NCBI RefSeq assembly: GCF_032854445.1
Contig: NC_088295.1
Span: forward strand, 84,240,644-84,304,643
From: Liolophura sinensis
Taxonomy: Eukaryota > Mollusca > Polyplacophora > Chitonida > Chitonidae
Direction of reading: 5' to 3'
Length of the DNA: 64,000 bases
Shown: positions 36,453 to 48,028 of the stretch, piece after piece
Numbering within the stretch: position 1 is the first letter of the stretch
Layout of the letters: every line of letters begins with the position of its first letter
Made by a program: the position numbers and the translations under genes
Notes under the pieces: model-generated
What the model was told of the DNA's origin: nothing
Seen by the model: the letters and a program-made list of their open reading frames with translations, nothing else
The model's database searches: none

Positions 36453-37754
36453 TACATACAGATATTTGTTGTCTGGTCATATACAATAATAAAATTCAAA
36501 GCAGATTGTAAATTGTGTACTTATTACACCGTCAGGTACAGCTGTTCCCGCTGAACCGGTGATTAACCGGAATTCAGGTCTGCTCTAACAGTAAAGATGC
36601 ACATTTTTGTAATTCTTGGTGGGATTTTATGACCTTATTTTCTCACCTAGTACTCAGGTAAATGAAGTAACCCAATACCTAAGGTCCGTAACACACGCGC
36701 GCAGATATTTTAAACAAACAGGTCACGCCCAAGTCCAAGTTCACCGCGTCATATGTGTAGAGATCCACAGCTACAAGTGGCCAGAACTTTTCCGGGTTAC
36801 ACCCAGTGAGGTATTTATGTCTTTGCTAGGTATTATCTGTAAATCTCAACAAGTGTTCGCTGTTTGTGCGTTTGAGGTTCCCTATCTGGAATATTAGAAA
36901 AAAAAAAAAGAAAAATGTCCAGTCATGAGGCATATTGTTGATCAAACATATTTGCTGACACATATATATTTATCTCATTTAGCATTTTGTTTCAAACAAT
37001 TTATCACGATCATTAAGAGTGATCGATTCATCCTTAAATCTCTAATATAAAGCCCTGTACCGCGTATCTGTTTTGGATGATACTACGTCCAACGCTTGAA
37101 ATGCAGCCAAAAAAGGAAAGTATGACCCACGGTTACATTTTAAGTCTGACATAACGCTTCTTGGAGTTATATGAATCCTAGACGAGGAAGATAATATCCG
37201 TGTATGATCTGCCTTTCTCAAATATCTATATTGGTAAATACGACTTAGTGCCAGTAGTTCTTTAAGCAGACTATATGATTGTAAACGTTTCGACGTCCTT
37301 AGCCCGTTGACTCCGGGTAACATTACCAATAACCCAGTAGGATGTGGTAAAATATGTTAAAGTTGTCAATATTCTAACAAGCATCTCATATACTTTTCCG
37401 CCTAAAGCAGGTAATTCCTGTAGCTGCGTATCAAAAGTATTTGAAGTTATTAACTCGCTGGATGGAAAAATCCTTGTCACAAAAACAAGAAAACTCGTGA
37501 TGAGTCAGCGTGAACTCTGTACCGTTATGACAGCTGGGTGATAGATGACTTGTAAGTGAGCCGGTGCACAAGCTACTCTACTACAAAACACTCAGAAATA
37601 CCACATATCACTGCACAAAACTATGCGTTTCACATTGCAAGTATTTCGTTTAACACTCTGTTATATTAATAACCAGTGTAAAATATGCCCAGTAGTTCGA
37701 ATAAACTAACATATTGCAAATTAATGAAAATGCCATCGTTTTATAGCTTTGTAT

Positions 37755-38011
37755 AGGGCCTGCTTGGCCGAGTGGTTAGCGTGCTAGCGCAGCACAATGA
37801 CTCAAGAGGGTCTCACCAATGTGATAACTGTGAGTTCGTTCCACTCATAGCGGTATCTTCCCCGGTCGTATAGGGGAAGGTCTGTGAGTAACTATCGGAT
37901 TGTCCCTCTGAGATCAACCGGCCGATTTTTCTCCAACCAAGTTTCTGGCCACCGTCGTATAAGTGAAATATTCTTAGGTACGGCGTAAAACACCAATCAA
38001 ATAAATAAAAA
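37755..38011 (+). repeat. Full-length SINE type I
   Basis: Most complete plus-strand copy. It starts with a tRNA-like head (TTGGCCGAGTGGTTAGCGTG as box A; GTGAGTTCGTTCCAC as box B), then a tRNA-unrelated body with ACCGTCGTATAAGTGAAATA and CGGCGTAAAACACCAATC, and ends in an AAATAAATAA tail. It can serve as the local reference for the family. Confidence 0.88.
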
Positions 38012-39572
38012 TATTTATACTTTTAAAGAAATGGGAGGTACATCCATAATTAAGACTTATGCAGAGAGCTTAGATCTTGCTTTTTAACTAAAAAAAATAT
38101 CCACAAAGATGGACCAGGACATATTTGTGAATTTTTTTGTGGTACATGCAGAGCTCGCTTAACTGTCTATCATGTCCTCATATTCATTGTCGCTTTCATT
38201 CAGAATGCATATACGCGTAGTTACGTTCCCGGAAGAATTTTGTTCATTTGTGTAACGGTACCTAACAGATCCCGTCTCAGAAATCCCTCCTTTTAGGGTG
38301 CGTGTATAAAAGTGAATGTATCAGATTAGGTAGTGCCTGCATTTACACAGATTCTTTTGATCTTTTATTTCAGTCTTTCTGAGACCTGATCTTACTCCAG
38401 AAATCAGCACGAGTTTCTCTCACGTTGATGGCAGTGATAACCAGTTTTATCACTGCAGCGGTTTAAGTGTTCTGGAATTTATAATACGTAACTGGATCTT
38501 AATTGAATCGTTGTTATTTTTTTGGATTAAACATTCACCAAAATAGAATACGTGCTGTGCTGTACCGATCATGTCCATATAATGGTTCTTTAAAAACGAG
38601 TTCTTTTTGCTCTCATATAACACTTTCACTTCTCTTTGCTGTAGTCAGAAATACAAAACAACATGGTGTGTGGAAGATGAGGGTCACTTTAAAAGGCACC
38701 TACATGTAGCATGTTAAACCTATCACTTAAAGGCTTGGCCAACAACCGTTATAACCGTTATAAGTCAAATCGGTTTATAGTGTAAATTCTATGAAGGTTT
38801 GTCTTTATAATGGTACAGTGTGTGATTAGAACAGCAGAAATGAAGTATACGTTAAACCTTGAACACAATACTTCCATCATTGCTTCGTGTTTGAGGCTTG
38901 TAGAGAACAATAGTCACAGATAACTCGGCAATGGGCACGTCCTCACACTGTTTCTGGCTGACGTGTGAACTGATGTTATTGTACGGGTGCCCCTCCCATG
39001 GCAGACTTTATTTGCCTATCGTTTCAGACGAAAGAGAAGGAGGATATACGAGGATGTTTGATCACAGGAATCAACACTGTTATCTGTTTACCATGTGAAT
39101 ATATCGTGTTTGCCAATCATTACAATCTGAGAGCTGTATGGACGCGCCCAAAAGCATATAAAGTGTGTTCATGGTTTGACCAACACAATTTTCCCGGATT
39201 GTTGGTGAGAAAACACATTGGTTGGCATCAAACAATACGTATTTCCATGTAGTCCTCTTTGGTAAGTTTCAGTAATAGTTCCAACATTTTCTCTCACTTA
39301 TTTTTCAGCAAGCCAGCAACATTTGCTCCTATTATAATATACACCTTATAGGTTTAATATTTATTAGTACTATCCATATTATTTTTATTTGGGTTTAAAA
39401 TGAAAGAATATGTTCCTTATATACCACGACGGTCAGCCTGACGGGTGAGTGAAAAAATGGCAGATATAGGGAGATAGTGTTTAGTTTTAGTCAAATCATT
39501 AGTAATCTACAGTATTTTAGTTAAGAAATATTTCTATTTGCACATTTTACAATGTAGAATGTTTGCTTTTTT

Positions 39573-39606
39573 TTCATTTTACAGTACCAACAATACTCCA
39601 TAGAAA
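39573..39606 (+). other. Probable 3' splice site of a 5'UTR intron, gene 3
   Basis: A strong pyrimidine tract (CTTTTTTTTCATTTTACAG) ends at 39584, 22 bases before the ATG at 39607. Same layout as the other two genes. Confidence 0.6.
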
Positions 39607-39667
39607 ATGCTGTCCACATTCACAGTTGTCCTGCTTTCATGTATTTCATCGAAAATTGTACATTCAG
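39607..39667 (+). CDS. Gene 3 exon 1: signal peptide
   Basis: Encodes MLSTFTVVLLSCISSKIVHS plus one base, a typical signal peptide. Donor GTATGG, phase 1. Followed by a 3.9-kb intron. Confidence 0.8.
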
Positions 39668-42600
39668 GTATGGATAAATTATATCCTTTTTAAATAAAAT
39701 ATCTTTACTGAATTTAAGCGATTTTCTACCGTGACCAATTGGATCTGCTACCGAGCATAATGAGCGATTGTAAGACGCGCTTGAGTTTTTGGCGTAACAA
39801 TAGCAAATGTTTCTAGTGTGTGGATGTTTTATGAACGTTTCATAAATGTTGATAAACTTGTATCGTACACTGATATTTTGGATACTGGGATACTGATTTA
39901 ATCCCTTGTGTCCTTCAACCTATCGAACTGAAACCTATCGATTTCTTATGTATGAATCCGTCCTAATATCTTATTTTACCTACTTTCTCTGTTCGTTTAT
40001 GGTTTGCGTTTAACATTGTTTTGTTAATTTATCTTGTGAGTATTGAACGGGAACATGTAATATGGTCGACTGCTGGTATACGAATGTCTGTTTTAATGAA
40101 TAGCTGTCCTTGGTACACAAAGAAATATGATGTTTGGAACTTTGGGCCAAAAGGCGTACTTCGTACATCAAAAGGCGGATGGTTAATAATCATGAGTTTT
40201 GTTTGTAGTGAAATTAACCAACCCGACTGTTCTCTTTCACCAACTAAATAGACAAAGAGACAACATTCAACCAGGTATGCCGACAAGGTGCTAAAATGGA
40301 ACTAGTGGAATAAGGGTGGGGAACAGAATGTGATTCCACTTCGTGAAAGGAACGAACTTGGCTGCAGTCATTCAAGTCAAATTTGGGTGTTCTGATTCCG
40401 TCTATACCGTTTCATGATTACATCCTTATTTCGTTCTTTCGCAGTTCTTTTGTGGTTTGTGTTAAACGTCGTTTAGGACATGGTCTTGCGGTTATAGACC
40501 TGGAACGTTCGTTGTGAATGATGGCTGGTATACGAATGTCAGTTTCGACGCATAGATTCTGAAATCGTTGCACGGTCTATTTCTAGTTAAATGTGATTTA
40601 AGAGTTCTGTAAGCTTAAATGTTTATAAAGAGTAACTGTTCAATGAAATCAGAAAAAAGTTGCTTAAGCATTCAGCAGGTTCGAATAATGTGACGGTCAA
40701 ATTATAATGTTGTAATCATGTGCACATACTGTCGGGTGGGAGGGGGGTGGGTTTTTGGTGTTAACATATCAAAATGAAACCATTACATATACCTCTTATA
40801 ATATACTAGTTTGTTATATGACATTGTATATTTTATATTTCTAGGGTACAAGCGCACATTTACAAAGTTTCATATATCAGTTTTTCGTAGTTTTTTTCGT
40901 GAACCATTTGGATCTCAATTACATCCCATATGGCTTCATCAGTTTCAATCAAATTATGAAGAAATGTATTTTGGATGCTTTGTGAAAGTTGCAGCTCAGT
41001 TTTGTCATCTTCTCCAAAACCTCAAGACGTAAAGGACGTGAGGCGAAAAAGGCTCTTTGTTGAAATTGTTCTTTGTTCTTACAGCAGGGTGAATTTTAAT
41101 CAGTTGAAAAGCTTGAGCTCTGCTTTGTCCTCCATATATGACATTCAAAATATGTCATTCATTGACTCAAAAGTAATGATTTTTTAGCCTTTCATATTCA
41201 TTTTAGTATGGTAAATAAGGAAGAATCTAAATTTAAACGAGGCGCCATAGGCGTCCAAGAACTAAACTTCCACATTTACTGTATACTAAAATGAACACCA
41301 AAGACTGGATTTAAATGAATATTTTGACTTTATATTACCTATTTTATTGGCGTATTTTCACTTGGCGTAAAAACCCAAGCATAGCTACGAATTCCACTTC
41401 TCCGCGTTGTCGCCCTCTCACTCAAACCAGGGAGCCAAGCATGTTGGCAGCAAATCAAATTGTGTTTACCTGTTTCCTTATTTTCCTTACATATGCCGTG
41501 TTGTCCTGTTTTGCGTGATTTTATTGTCGTTTGCGTTAATGAATTTTATCGAGAAGTGTTATGTATACATGTAGCAAATACATACTTTGTCACCCCATCG
41601 GTATGCTTTGATGCATGTAGCTCTCATTTTAGGTGCCTTTACATTCAACGTTATATGCAGAAAGGGGAATAAATCAGCAGTTTCGAATGCGCTTTAGTGC
41701 GCAGAATGGGTCATAGGGGAACAGATAAAGGCATATAGCGATTTGTGCCTACGCTCCAACATTACAGACTGGCGAAAGCCAAGAATTCAGCTAAGTTTTA
41801 GTTTCTTGGGGGGGAGGGGGGAGGGTTGTAAGTTTGACTTGAAACTTATTGCATGTTTAACTTTATGTTAAGTTTCACGTCTCACAGAGATTCAAATTAA
41901 TTTCAGACGAAGACTACACTGCTTTACCTAAAGGGCACGCGGTGTTGTTTATACAAACGAATATCCGGGTGTGTCATCCGCTCTCGATACCGTGAAATCG
42001 CTTATTCCTCATTAAACATTATTCAGTTAAGATTGCTTTTTGGCCGTAACCTCTGTCAGATTACATGTGGGTGAAAGAGAACAGGGACAGGACAGAACTA
42101 TCATATCTCGCTAAGTAACAAAGACAGCGCAAATGGGGCTGGACTCGAACACGTGACCTTGGTGGTCTATGGCTGCAAAAGCCACCTCTTCACACAACTG
42201 GGCCAGCGGAGGCCCTATATAGAATATGTTAACATAGTTATGTTTTGGCCAGCTCTGTCAAGCGTGCTCTAGGAGAGGCTTGACCTACAGTACAGGTAGG
42301 TGTAAACAGAACAACTATAATTTACACCCGATCTGTTCAAACTTTACCTGTCGCACTTGTTGTAACCCGGATATAACATATACTGCATGTTTTGTATTAT
42401 TATTAGTGTCACCACTTATTCAAAGGGCCGACGTGGTATAAGTAAAATATTCTTGAGTACGGCGAAAAATACCAACTAACTAAATAAATGATGATGTCAT
42501 ATCAATGAAGGACTTCAGACAGAGCTTCTCACTGTCGAGAAGAATTGAGAACACGAAAACATTATATGAAATTTATGTTTTTAAGAGTCTTCCCCTGATT

Positions 42601-45600
42601 CTGCATACGTAAGTCTTGATGTCTGTTTTTAGAAGTGCTATTTTTGTGGTATTCATACGGGTTACTTTGAATATTCATACCATGATTTGTATTACAACTT
42701 ACCTTGAATATCTGTTCGACGAAACAGATGATTTGGGGAACACTCTAAAACCTAATCCGCTAATTTTAACAATATGTTGTGTTTTCTGAGTGATGCTTGA
42801 ATATATTATGTATCTGAAACATAGTATTATGCTATGTACAACACAATAACCCCTTATCTCAGTGAAAGGATTCTGTTAAAATGTCAGAACAAGTTTGTCA
42901 TAAATACAACATAATGTTTTCAGGCAAAAAAAATAATATTTCATCACTCAAAAAACATAGCATTCTGTTAATTTAACATATTTGTTTTTAGAGTGTACTT
43001 GGAAAGAAACAGCCTTTCCACCCCTACAGATCCAAGGGTCATTTGACGCTCAATGTGTGCAATTCCAATAAATTCTATTGCTCTAATATTTATTTCAATT
43101 TATACAGGACTTAACTGGAGAATGCGGTTTACCTTAACTACAATGCCCACGTTTCTGCTGATATTGGGCGTTGAATACTGACGGACATAGCGCGCGATTC
43201 TCGTTTTGAGCGCGATCAGACTCACGCGCGTAGACCGCTGGGCGACGCGGAAATCTAGGCTACTGCAACAGCTGCTTGTATTGATCCGATATGGTGTACT
43301 AGTAATAAACCTTAGTGGTGCATGTATGTGGCAAACATCTTAAACATTGTTTTTATGGCCCTAACCCAGTTTAATGTCAAGCACGTTAACGTTATAAAGA
43401 AGTACCAGCCAGTGTTTTGTTACATTGATTAATGAATGGTACATGTTGTTTGATCTGAGTGCAATTTATCTAAATATCACAAGACTGTTTATGACATTAA
43501 TTACCCCTTTCAATGCTAATGCTCTCAGTCTTTGTTTACAGCTTTTAACTGCCCTGGCAATGGCTTCTTTGCGGATCCAGAAAACTGTCGAAATTATTAC
43601 CTGTGCTTCTTAGGAAGCATGTATTCCTACACATGTGATGAGACTAAAGGCTTTGATGAGGTAGTGGGGGACTGCACAACCTCAGGCTGTGATGTTAAGA
43701 CGACCACGCCACCACCAAGTAAGGGACACTTGCTTGCATACATACGTCACTCCCAGAATTCATCTCATGTCGAATTGTAACCGTAATGATAATAATAATA
43801 ATAAATACATATCTTAGTCCGAGGTAAAAATACTTAATAAGGAAAAATGCACATATATTTAGTCAGATGAACGATATTTCATTATACAGGCCATTTTATA
43901 TTTGATGACAACATCGCCAGCAATGTTGTCAAGTAGAATGATGTGATATAAAGACATGCAGATATGTTATTCTACAAACGATGGGGAAATACGAGCCATC
44001 CATACCTCGATTCATAAGTGTGTACTTGACAAACAAGCTTACGATTTACTTTCTTCTTGTTCCAGACGTCAGATGTACCGATTTTGGTGAAGCACACCCT
44101 GATCCTTCTGATTGTACTCGATACTATGTTTGTTACTACGGTATACCATATTCGGTGGCATGCGGCAATCTACTGGCTTATAACCAGGCTACTCAACGAT
44201 GTGAACGGCAAAATTTCGAAAGTTGCCTTGAGTCCATGATAGCTAAAGAAGCCTCCACGACGAGTGCTGTAGACACGACCATGCAGGATAGCGTAAGGAC
44301 GACCCAGTCTACAAACGCTGTAGACACGACAGCTGGAACTACAGCAGCCATAGAAAAGACACAAGGTACAAAAATTGATTTTGAAACTACTGAGGGGACA
44401 CCAGATGTCACGAAGGTGACACAACCGCCCCTCCGGACAACAGAGGAAACGAGTATGGTACAGGATACGACCACAGCATACCGGCAAACTACAAAAGAAA
44501 CACAAGTTACATTAACTACTTCCAATCACAAAGGAGAACCTAAAATATCTACTACAGATATTCAATCTGAACCGCAAACAACAAAGGTATCACAAAAGAC
44601 AATGACTCCTCAAGAGATTACAGATAAACATCAACAGACAACAGCAACACAGCTAAAGCACGAAACTACGACAGAAATAATTCCCACAAGTACAACTCTC
44701 CAGACAACAGAGGAACTTGCGCAAACCACTACAGTCACACAACTGAACCAAGAAACTACAAAACAAACACAAACCGCAACTACTCTACAACATACGGACA
44801 AAGTTGAGCAAAGGACAAGAGAAACACAAGCCGCACTTACCCCACAACGTACCACCGATAAATTTCAGCAAATGTCAACGGCATCACAAATAAATCAACA
44901 AACTACAAACAAAACACAATCCACAATTACCGCACAGCATACAACGGACAAAATTCAACAAACGACAACAGAAACCACTGAACAGGTTACGGAAGGGCTT
45001 CAGGTATCACAAAAGACAATGAATCCTCAAGAGATTACAGATAAACATCAACAGACAACAGCAACACAGCTAAAGCACGAAACTACGACAGAAATAATTC
45101 CCACAAGTACAACTCTCCAGACAACAGAGGAACTTGCGCAAACCACTACAGTCACACAACTGAACCAAGAAACTACAAAACAAACACAACCCGCAACTAC
45201 TCTACAACATACGGACAAAGTTGAGCAAAGGACAAGAGAAACACAAGCCGCACTTACCCCACAACGTACCACCGATAAATTTCAGCAAATGACAACGGCA
45301 TCACAAATAAATCAACAAACCACAAATGAAAAACAAACCTCAAGTACCGCACAACATACAACGAACAAAATTCAACAATCGACAACAGAAACACAATTAG
45401 ATCATGAAACTGCAAAAGAGATGCTAACCTCAAGCACCACAGAACAGAATACGAAAAGGCTGCAGGAATCGAAGACAAAATCCCCAGTTGAGTCCCAGAC
45501 TCGGAGAGACACACCAGCCTCAAGTACAGCTCATAAGGCAACTGAAGAGCTCGCACAAAGCACAACAGTAAATCGTGAATCTACAGACAAAACACATATG

Positions 45601-47615
45601 ACACCTGATGTGACGATGTCGAGGATAGTTACGGTGGAACTCGACAGTACGCTGAAAACTGAGAGAACCTCTGAAACAATACACACTGAAGCAGTGACTC
45701 ACAGTACAACAACTGCAAATACCCCTGTCACAGCACAAAATACACCAGAGGAATCACAACGAACAGCTGATTATATGTCACGGCAGACATCAAAAGCTAC
45801 TGCCAAGGTCAGCGAAACTCCAATGGCCACACAAACGCTGGATGAAAGCACAACGACGTTGTCTGATAATTCAACACCGATTCATGAGATGAAGACGACT
45901 GAGGAAACTCAGCAAACGTCGACACCTGTTGACAAGGAACCAGCAACAACGCGGATGCCAAGTACTGAAGCGAAAACTACGACTGAATTAACAGTGCCAC
46001 GTACGTGTATTGTCATCGAGGATCCCTTTGGCTTTTGGATACGTCGTTGGTTACCAGAGTGATTGAATTCGCCTCTTGAAAGTAGTTCACTCCAAACACC
46101 AGAAAGGAGATAGTGTATGAAATCAGAATGATGTGATCGGCAGGTTATGGCTGAAACATTGCCATGCCATGAAAAGCTGTATAATTAGCATCGTGATAAT
46201 AATGAACTGGTCTGTATTGCTAGAAGGGAATCTGTGTTAACTGGTCAAACTGGTGAGGTGTTAAAAGTAAATGCTCAGAAATGTTTTTTATCTGGGCCTG
46301 TATCATATAGTAAAGTACGACAAATTACAAAATATAAAAGCACAGCGAGTAAATTCTGAGTATTGACTGCAGTGTGATAGATTGCAATGTGATAGTTGAG
46401 ACCAGTGCTTGATAAACACTGATGAAGTGAGAATAAACAAAAATCGTTTTTACCAGAGTTTACATCTTGTTTCATTACAGCCGTGGTCTGTCCCCGAGGC
46501 TTGGCTAACATCACTGACGTCAGAGACTGTCGGATGTACTACACTTGCCTGCTTGGACAAGAGTATCACATGACCTGCCCAGGCGGCACCGGCTTTAACC
46601 CCACTACACAGCTGTGTTCCGTGGACGGATGTTTGATCGACAGAGACACGCCTATCCCAACAGAAAGACGTGAGTACCTGGGCTGATGGTCTGTTTTAAG
46701 AGAGCGTGACTCGTTAGGATTCATTCCGAAGAGAAGATTGAATTAGATTTTCCGTTTTGGCTATAGCCAACATTCTTTTGTCCATTCTTAATTCTACCAA
46801 ATGTAATATGCACACCAACCGTGTCTCCCAGTGTTTAACTGCATTTGGCGTTTTCTCGTATTTCAAATAAACAATGTAGTCAAATCTTCCAAACCGATTT
46901 GTTAGTCCCGTGGTACCGTACATGTGTTTTGCATTTGTCACATTGCTTGTACCACTTTCAAATGTATTCCAGCTCACGAGTGTGCTATCCAGTATGGAAC
47001 TGAGGAAGATCCAGTCAGTTGCTTGATGTACGTGTTGTGCTTCATGTGGACACCAAAGAGGCTAGAATGTGACCCAAACACGGCGTTCAATCCCCAAACC
47101 GGAGGCTGTGACGAGGCCAGCTATAAACCCTGTATCGAGGCAATGACTGCCCTCGTGTCCGATACAACATCAACGCCAGTGGTTACAATGACTACCCCCA
47201 CCGTTAGAAGTCAAACCCAAGGTACCATACTGAAGAAATAATTTTCATAAAAAAGACAATAGTCGATGCCATATGGGATCAGTATGCTTGTGCTGCTCTT
47301 CATCACCGTTAGATGATTGACATGAAGCTGAAACGGAATATACCATAGTTGTAATAACAGTTTGTTTAACAACTCTCGCTTTCCAAAGTATGTTGGTGCA
47401 ATTCTTAATGCATGTCATCCTTTTAAGTGCCATCGACAGATTATATAAATCTGTGACTCTATGTTTCAGGGTGCCCGTGGACACAACCCGGAATGTTTAG
47501 TTACGTCGGGGATGCGCAGAAATACTGTCGCTGTGGTCTGGGCGCTTGTACAGTGTACACTTGTGAAGAGGGACTTGTTTTCCATGCAGATCAAAAGATA
47601 TGTGGGATGCCCTGA
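39607..47615 (+). CDS. Secreted mucin-like chitin-binding protein, five CBM14 domains (whole gene, long form)
   Basis: Long form: 39607-39667, 43542-43718, 44066-46000, 46481-46669, 46973-47221, 47470-47615; 2757 nt, 918 aa plus TGA, all introns phase 1. Short form: read through 46000 to the TGA at 46060-46062, 744 aa. Order: signal peptide, CBM14 (C24-C70), CBM14 (C83-C133), about 590 residues of Thr/Gln/Glu/Ser-rich linker with a 417-bp internal duplication, then CBM14 (C728-C775), CBM14 (C791-C841) and a divergent CBM14 (C872-C915). No enzyme domain. The likely role is a secreted, heavily O-glycosylated chitin binder that could form a gel or coat on chitin. The uncertain point is the 3' end of the long exon: donor GTACGT at 46001 gives the long form, while an AATAAA at 46432 could end a short transcript. 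Both may exist. Poly(A) candidates for the long form are at 47960 and 48023. Confidence 0.85.
40440..40600 (+). repeat. Unnamed interspersed repeat, block A, copy
   Basis: GTGGTTTGTGTTAAACGTCG, CTTGCGGTTATAGACCTGGA, GGCTGGTATACGAATGTCAG and TTTCGACGCATAGATTCTGA match 51160-51290. A more degraded neighbour lies at 39970-40110. Confidence 0.7.
42115..42215 (-). repeat. tRNA-like SINE head
   Basis: On minus: CTGGCCCAGTTGTGTGAAGA (box A-like) and GTGTTCGAGTCC (box B-like). No matching acceptor-stem halves, so not a functional tRNA. Confidence 0.5.
42426..42489 (+). repeat. SINE type I fragment (3' end)
   Basis: GGCCGACGTGGTATAAGTAA, ATATTCTTGAGTACGGCG and CCAACTAACTAAATAAAT. Confidence 0.75.
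43542..43718 (+). CDS. Gene 3 exon 2: first CBM14
   Basis: AFNCPGNGFFADPENC and onward, spacing C-11-C-5-C-9-C-12-C-4-C, complete, then a TTTPPP linker. Acceptor TTTGTTTACAG, donor GTAAGG. Confidence 0.94.
44066..46000 (+). CDS. Gene 3 exon 3: second CBM14 and long mucin-like linker
   Basis: VRCTDFGEAHPDPSDC and onward, spacing C-12-C-5-C-9-C-12-C-7-C, complete. After that come about 590 residues rich in Thr, Gln, Glu, Ser and Ala, with recurring TTETQ, HETT and TTDKxQQ words. No Cys occurs in the linker until C727, which lies beyond the donor at 46001. Acceptor TTCTTGTTCCAG. The end depends on donor choice: 46000 if spliced, 46062 if read through to TGA. Confidence 0.85.
44587..45420 (+). 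repeat. 417-bp tandem duplication in the linker of gene 3
   Basis: 44587-45003 and 45004-45420 are two copies, offset exactly 417 bp (139 codons), so the frame is kept. The first 310 bp or so are almost identical (a handful of substitutions, e.g. GACTCC/GAATCC), then the copies drift apart, with different last 100 bp. This pattern suggests recent duplication or local gene conversion. Confidence 0.93.
46001..46062 (+). CDS. Gene 3 alternative exon-3 extension and stop
   Basis: If the donor at 46001 is not used, the frame continues for 20 codons, ends CIVIEDPFGFWIRRWLPE and stops at TGA 46060-46062. The 18-residue end aligns with residues 274-291 of the minus-strand gene, so it looks like real, conserved coding sequence. 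An AATAAA lies 370 bp downstream. Confidence 0.55.
46432..46437 (+). terminator. Candidate poly(A) signal of the short form of gene 3
   Basis: AATAAA between the exon-3 stop (46062) and the next acceptor (46480). Its position would allow intronic polyadenylation of a transcript that skips the last three CBM14 exons. Confidence 0.35.
46481..46669 (+). CDS. Gene 3 exon 4: third CBM14
   Basis: VVCPRGLANITDVRDC and onward, spacing C-12-C-5-C-9-C-12-C-4-C, complete. Acceptor GTTTCATTACAG, donor GTGAGT. Joined to the linker in phase 1 from 46000. Confidence 0.9.
46973..47221 (+). CDS. Gene 3 exon 5: fourth CBM14
   Basis: HECAIQYGTEEDPVSC and onward, spacing C-12-C-5-C-9-C-12-C-7-C, complete, then a short Thr/Val linker (TTSTPVVTMTTPTV). 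Acceptor AATGTATTCCAG; the donor AAG-GTACCA is weak beyond the GT but preserves phase 1. Confidence 0.87.
47470..47615 (+). CDS. Gene 3 exon 6: divergent fifth CBM14 and stop
   Basis: GCPWTQPGMFSYVGDAQKYC and onward; cysteines at residues 872, 890, 892, 897, 902 and 915. Aligned with the other domains, C1, C3, C4 and C5 are present (C872, C892, C902, C915), C2 is Ala and C6 is gone because the protein stops three residues after C5. Two new cysteines (C890, C897) appear around C3. Acceptor TATGTTTCAG. Confidence 0.85.
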
Positions 47616-47959
47616 CAACTTTGAATGACTGTCCAAATGGAGTGGTCGGACACATAAATCTTACTTTTCTGGATGCCACCTAGCCTTAATTTGTAGGCAG
47701 TTTTACAAGCTACACAAAATCATCATCAATTTATACACATATGTCTTGTTGTGATATAAAAACGCAAATACATTTGCTGTTTGGTTTTTTTTTATACTGT
47801 CTCTTACACAAAATATTTGAAACGTTTTCATATACTGATGAGAAACTTATGTGAGTGTGCCGGAAATGTCACCTAACTAACGGAACTCAGGCACATTTCC
47901 TAACTACACCTGTATACAACTGTCTTCTTATATGCATACGCAGATATAGATATATTTGA

Positions 47960-48028
47960 AATAAATGATTCTTATGCTGTTGTCTCTCTCACTGGTAGCT
48001 CGAAAACTAATCTTGCACTTTGAATAAA
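47960..48028 (+). terminator. Candidate poly(A) signals of gene 3, long form
   Basis: AATAAA at 47960-47965 and again at 48023-48028, about 345 and 408 bp after the stop. Confidence 0.45.

Larger units (their letters stand above)
39668..43541 (+). other. Gene 3 intron 1
   Basis: 3.9 kb. Contains two copies of the unnamed repeat (39970-40110, 40440-40600), a G-quadruplex-like run (40734-40751), a G-rich run (41808-41824), a tRNA-like SINE head (42115-42215) and a SINE fragment (42426-42489). A signal-peptide-like reading at 41441-41518 ends in a stop and was not accepted as an exon. Confidence 0.55.

Noticed and set aside
41441-41518. Signal-peptide-like reading MLAANQIVFTCFLIFLTYAV as an alternative first exon of gene 3
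   Set aside because: The frame ends in TGA, the only nearby GT would leave phase 2, and CBM14 exons need phase 1. The exon at 39607 fits.
42115-42215. Functional tRNA gene
   Set aside because: Same reasoning: promoter boxes without a complementary acceptor stem.
44170-45738. Several Val/Cys/Ser-rich open frames on the minus strand
   Set aside because: Antisense shadows of the Thr/Gln-rich linker of gene 3; the two identical-looking ones are explained by the 417-bp duplication.
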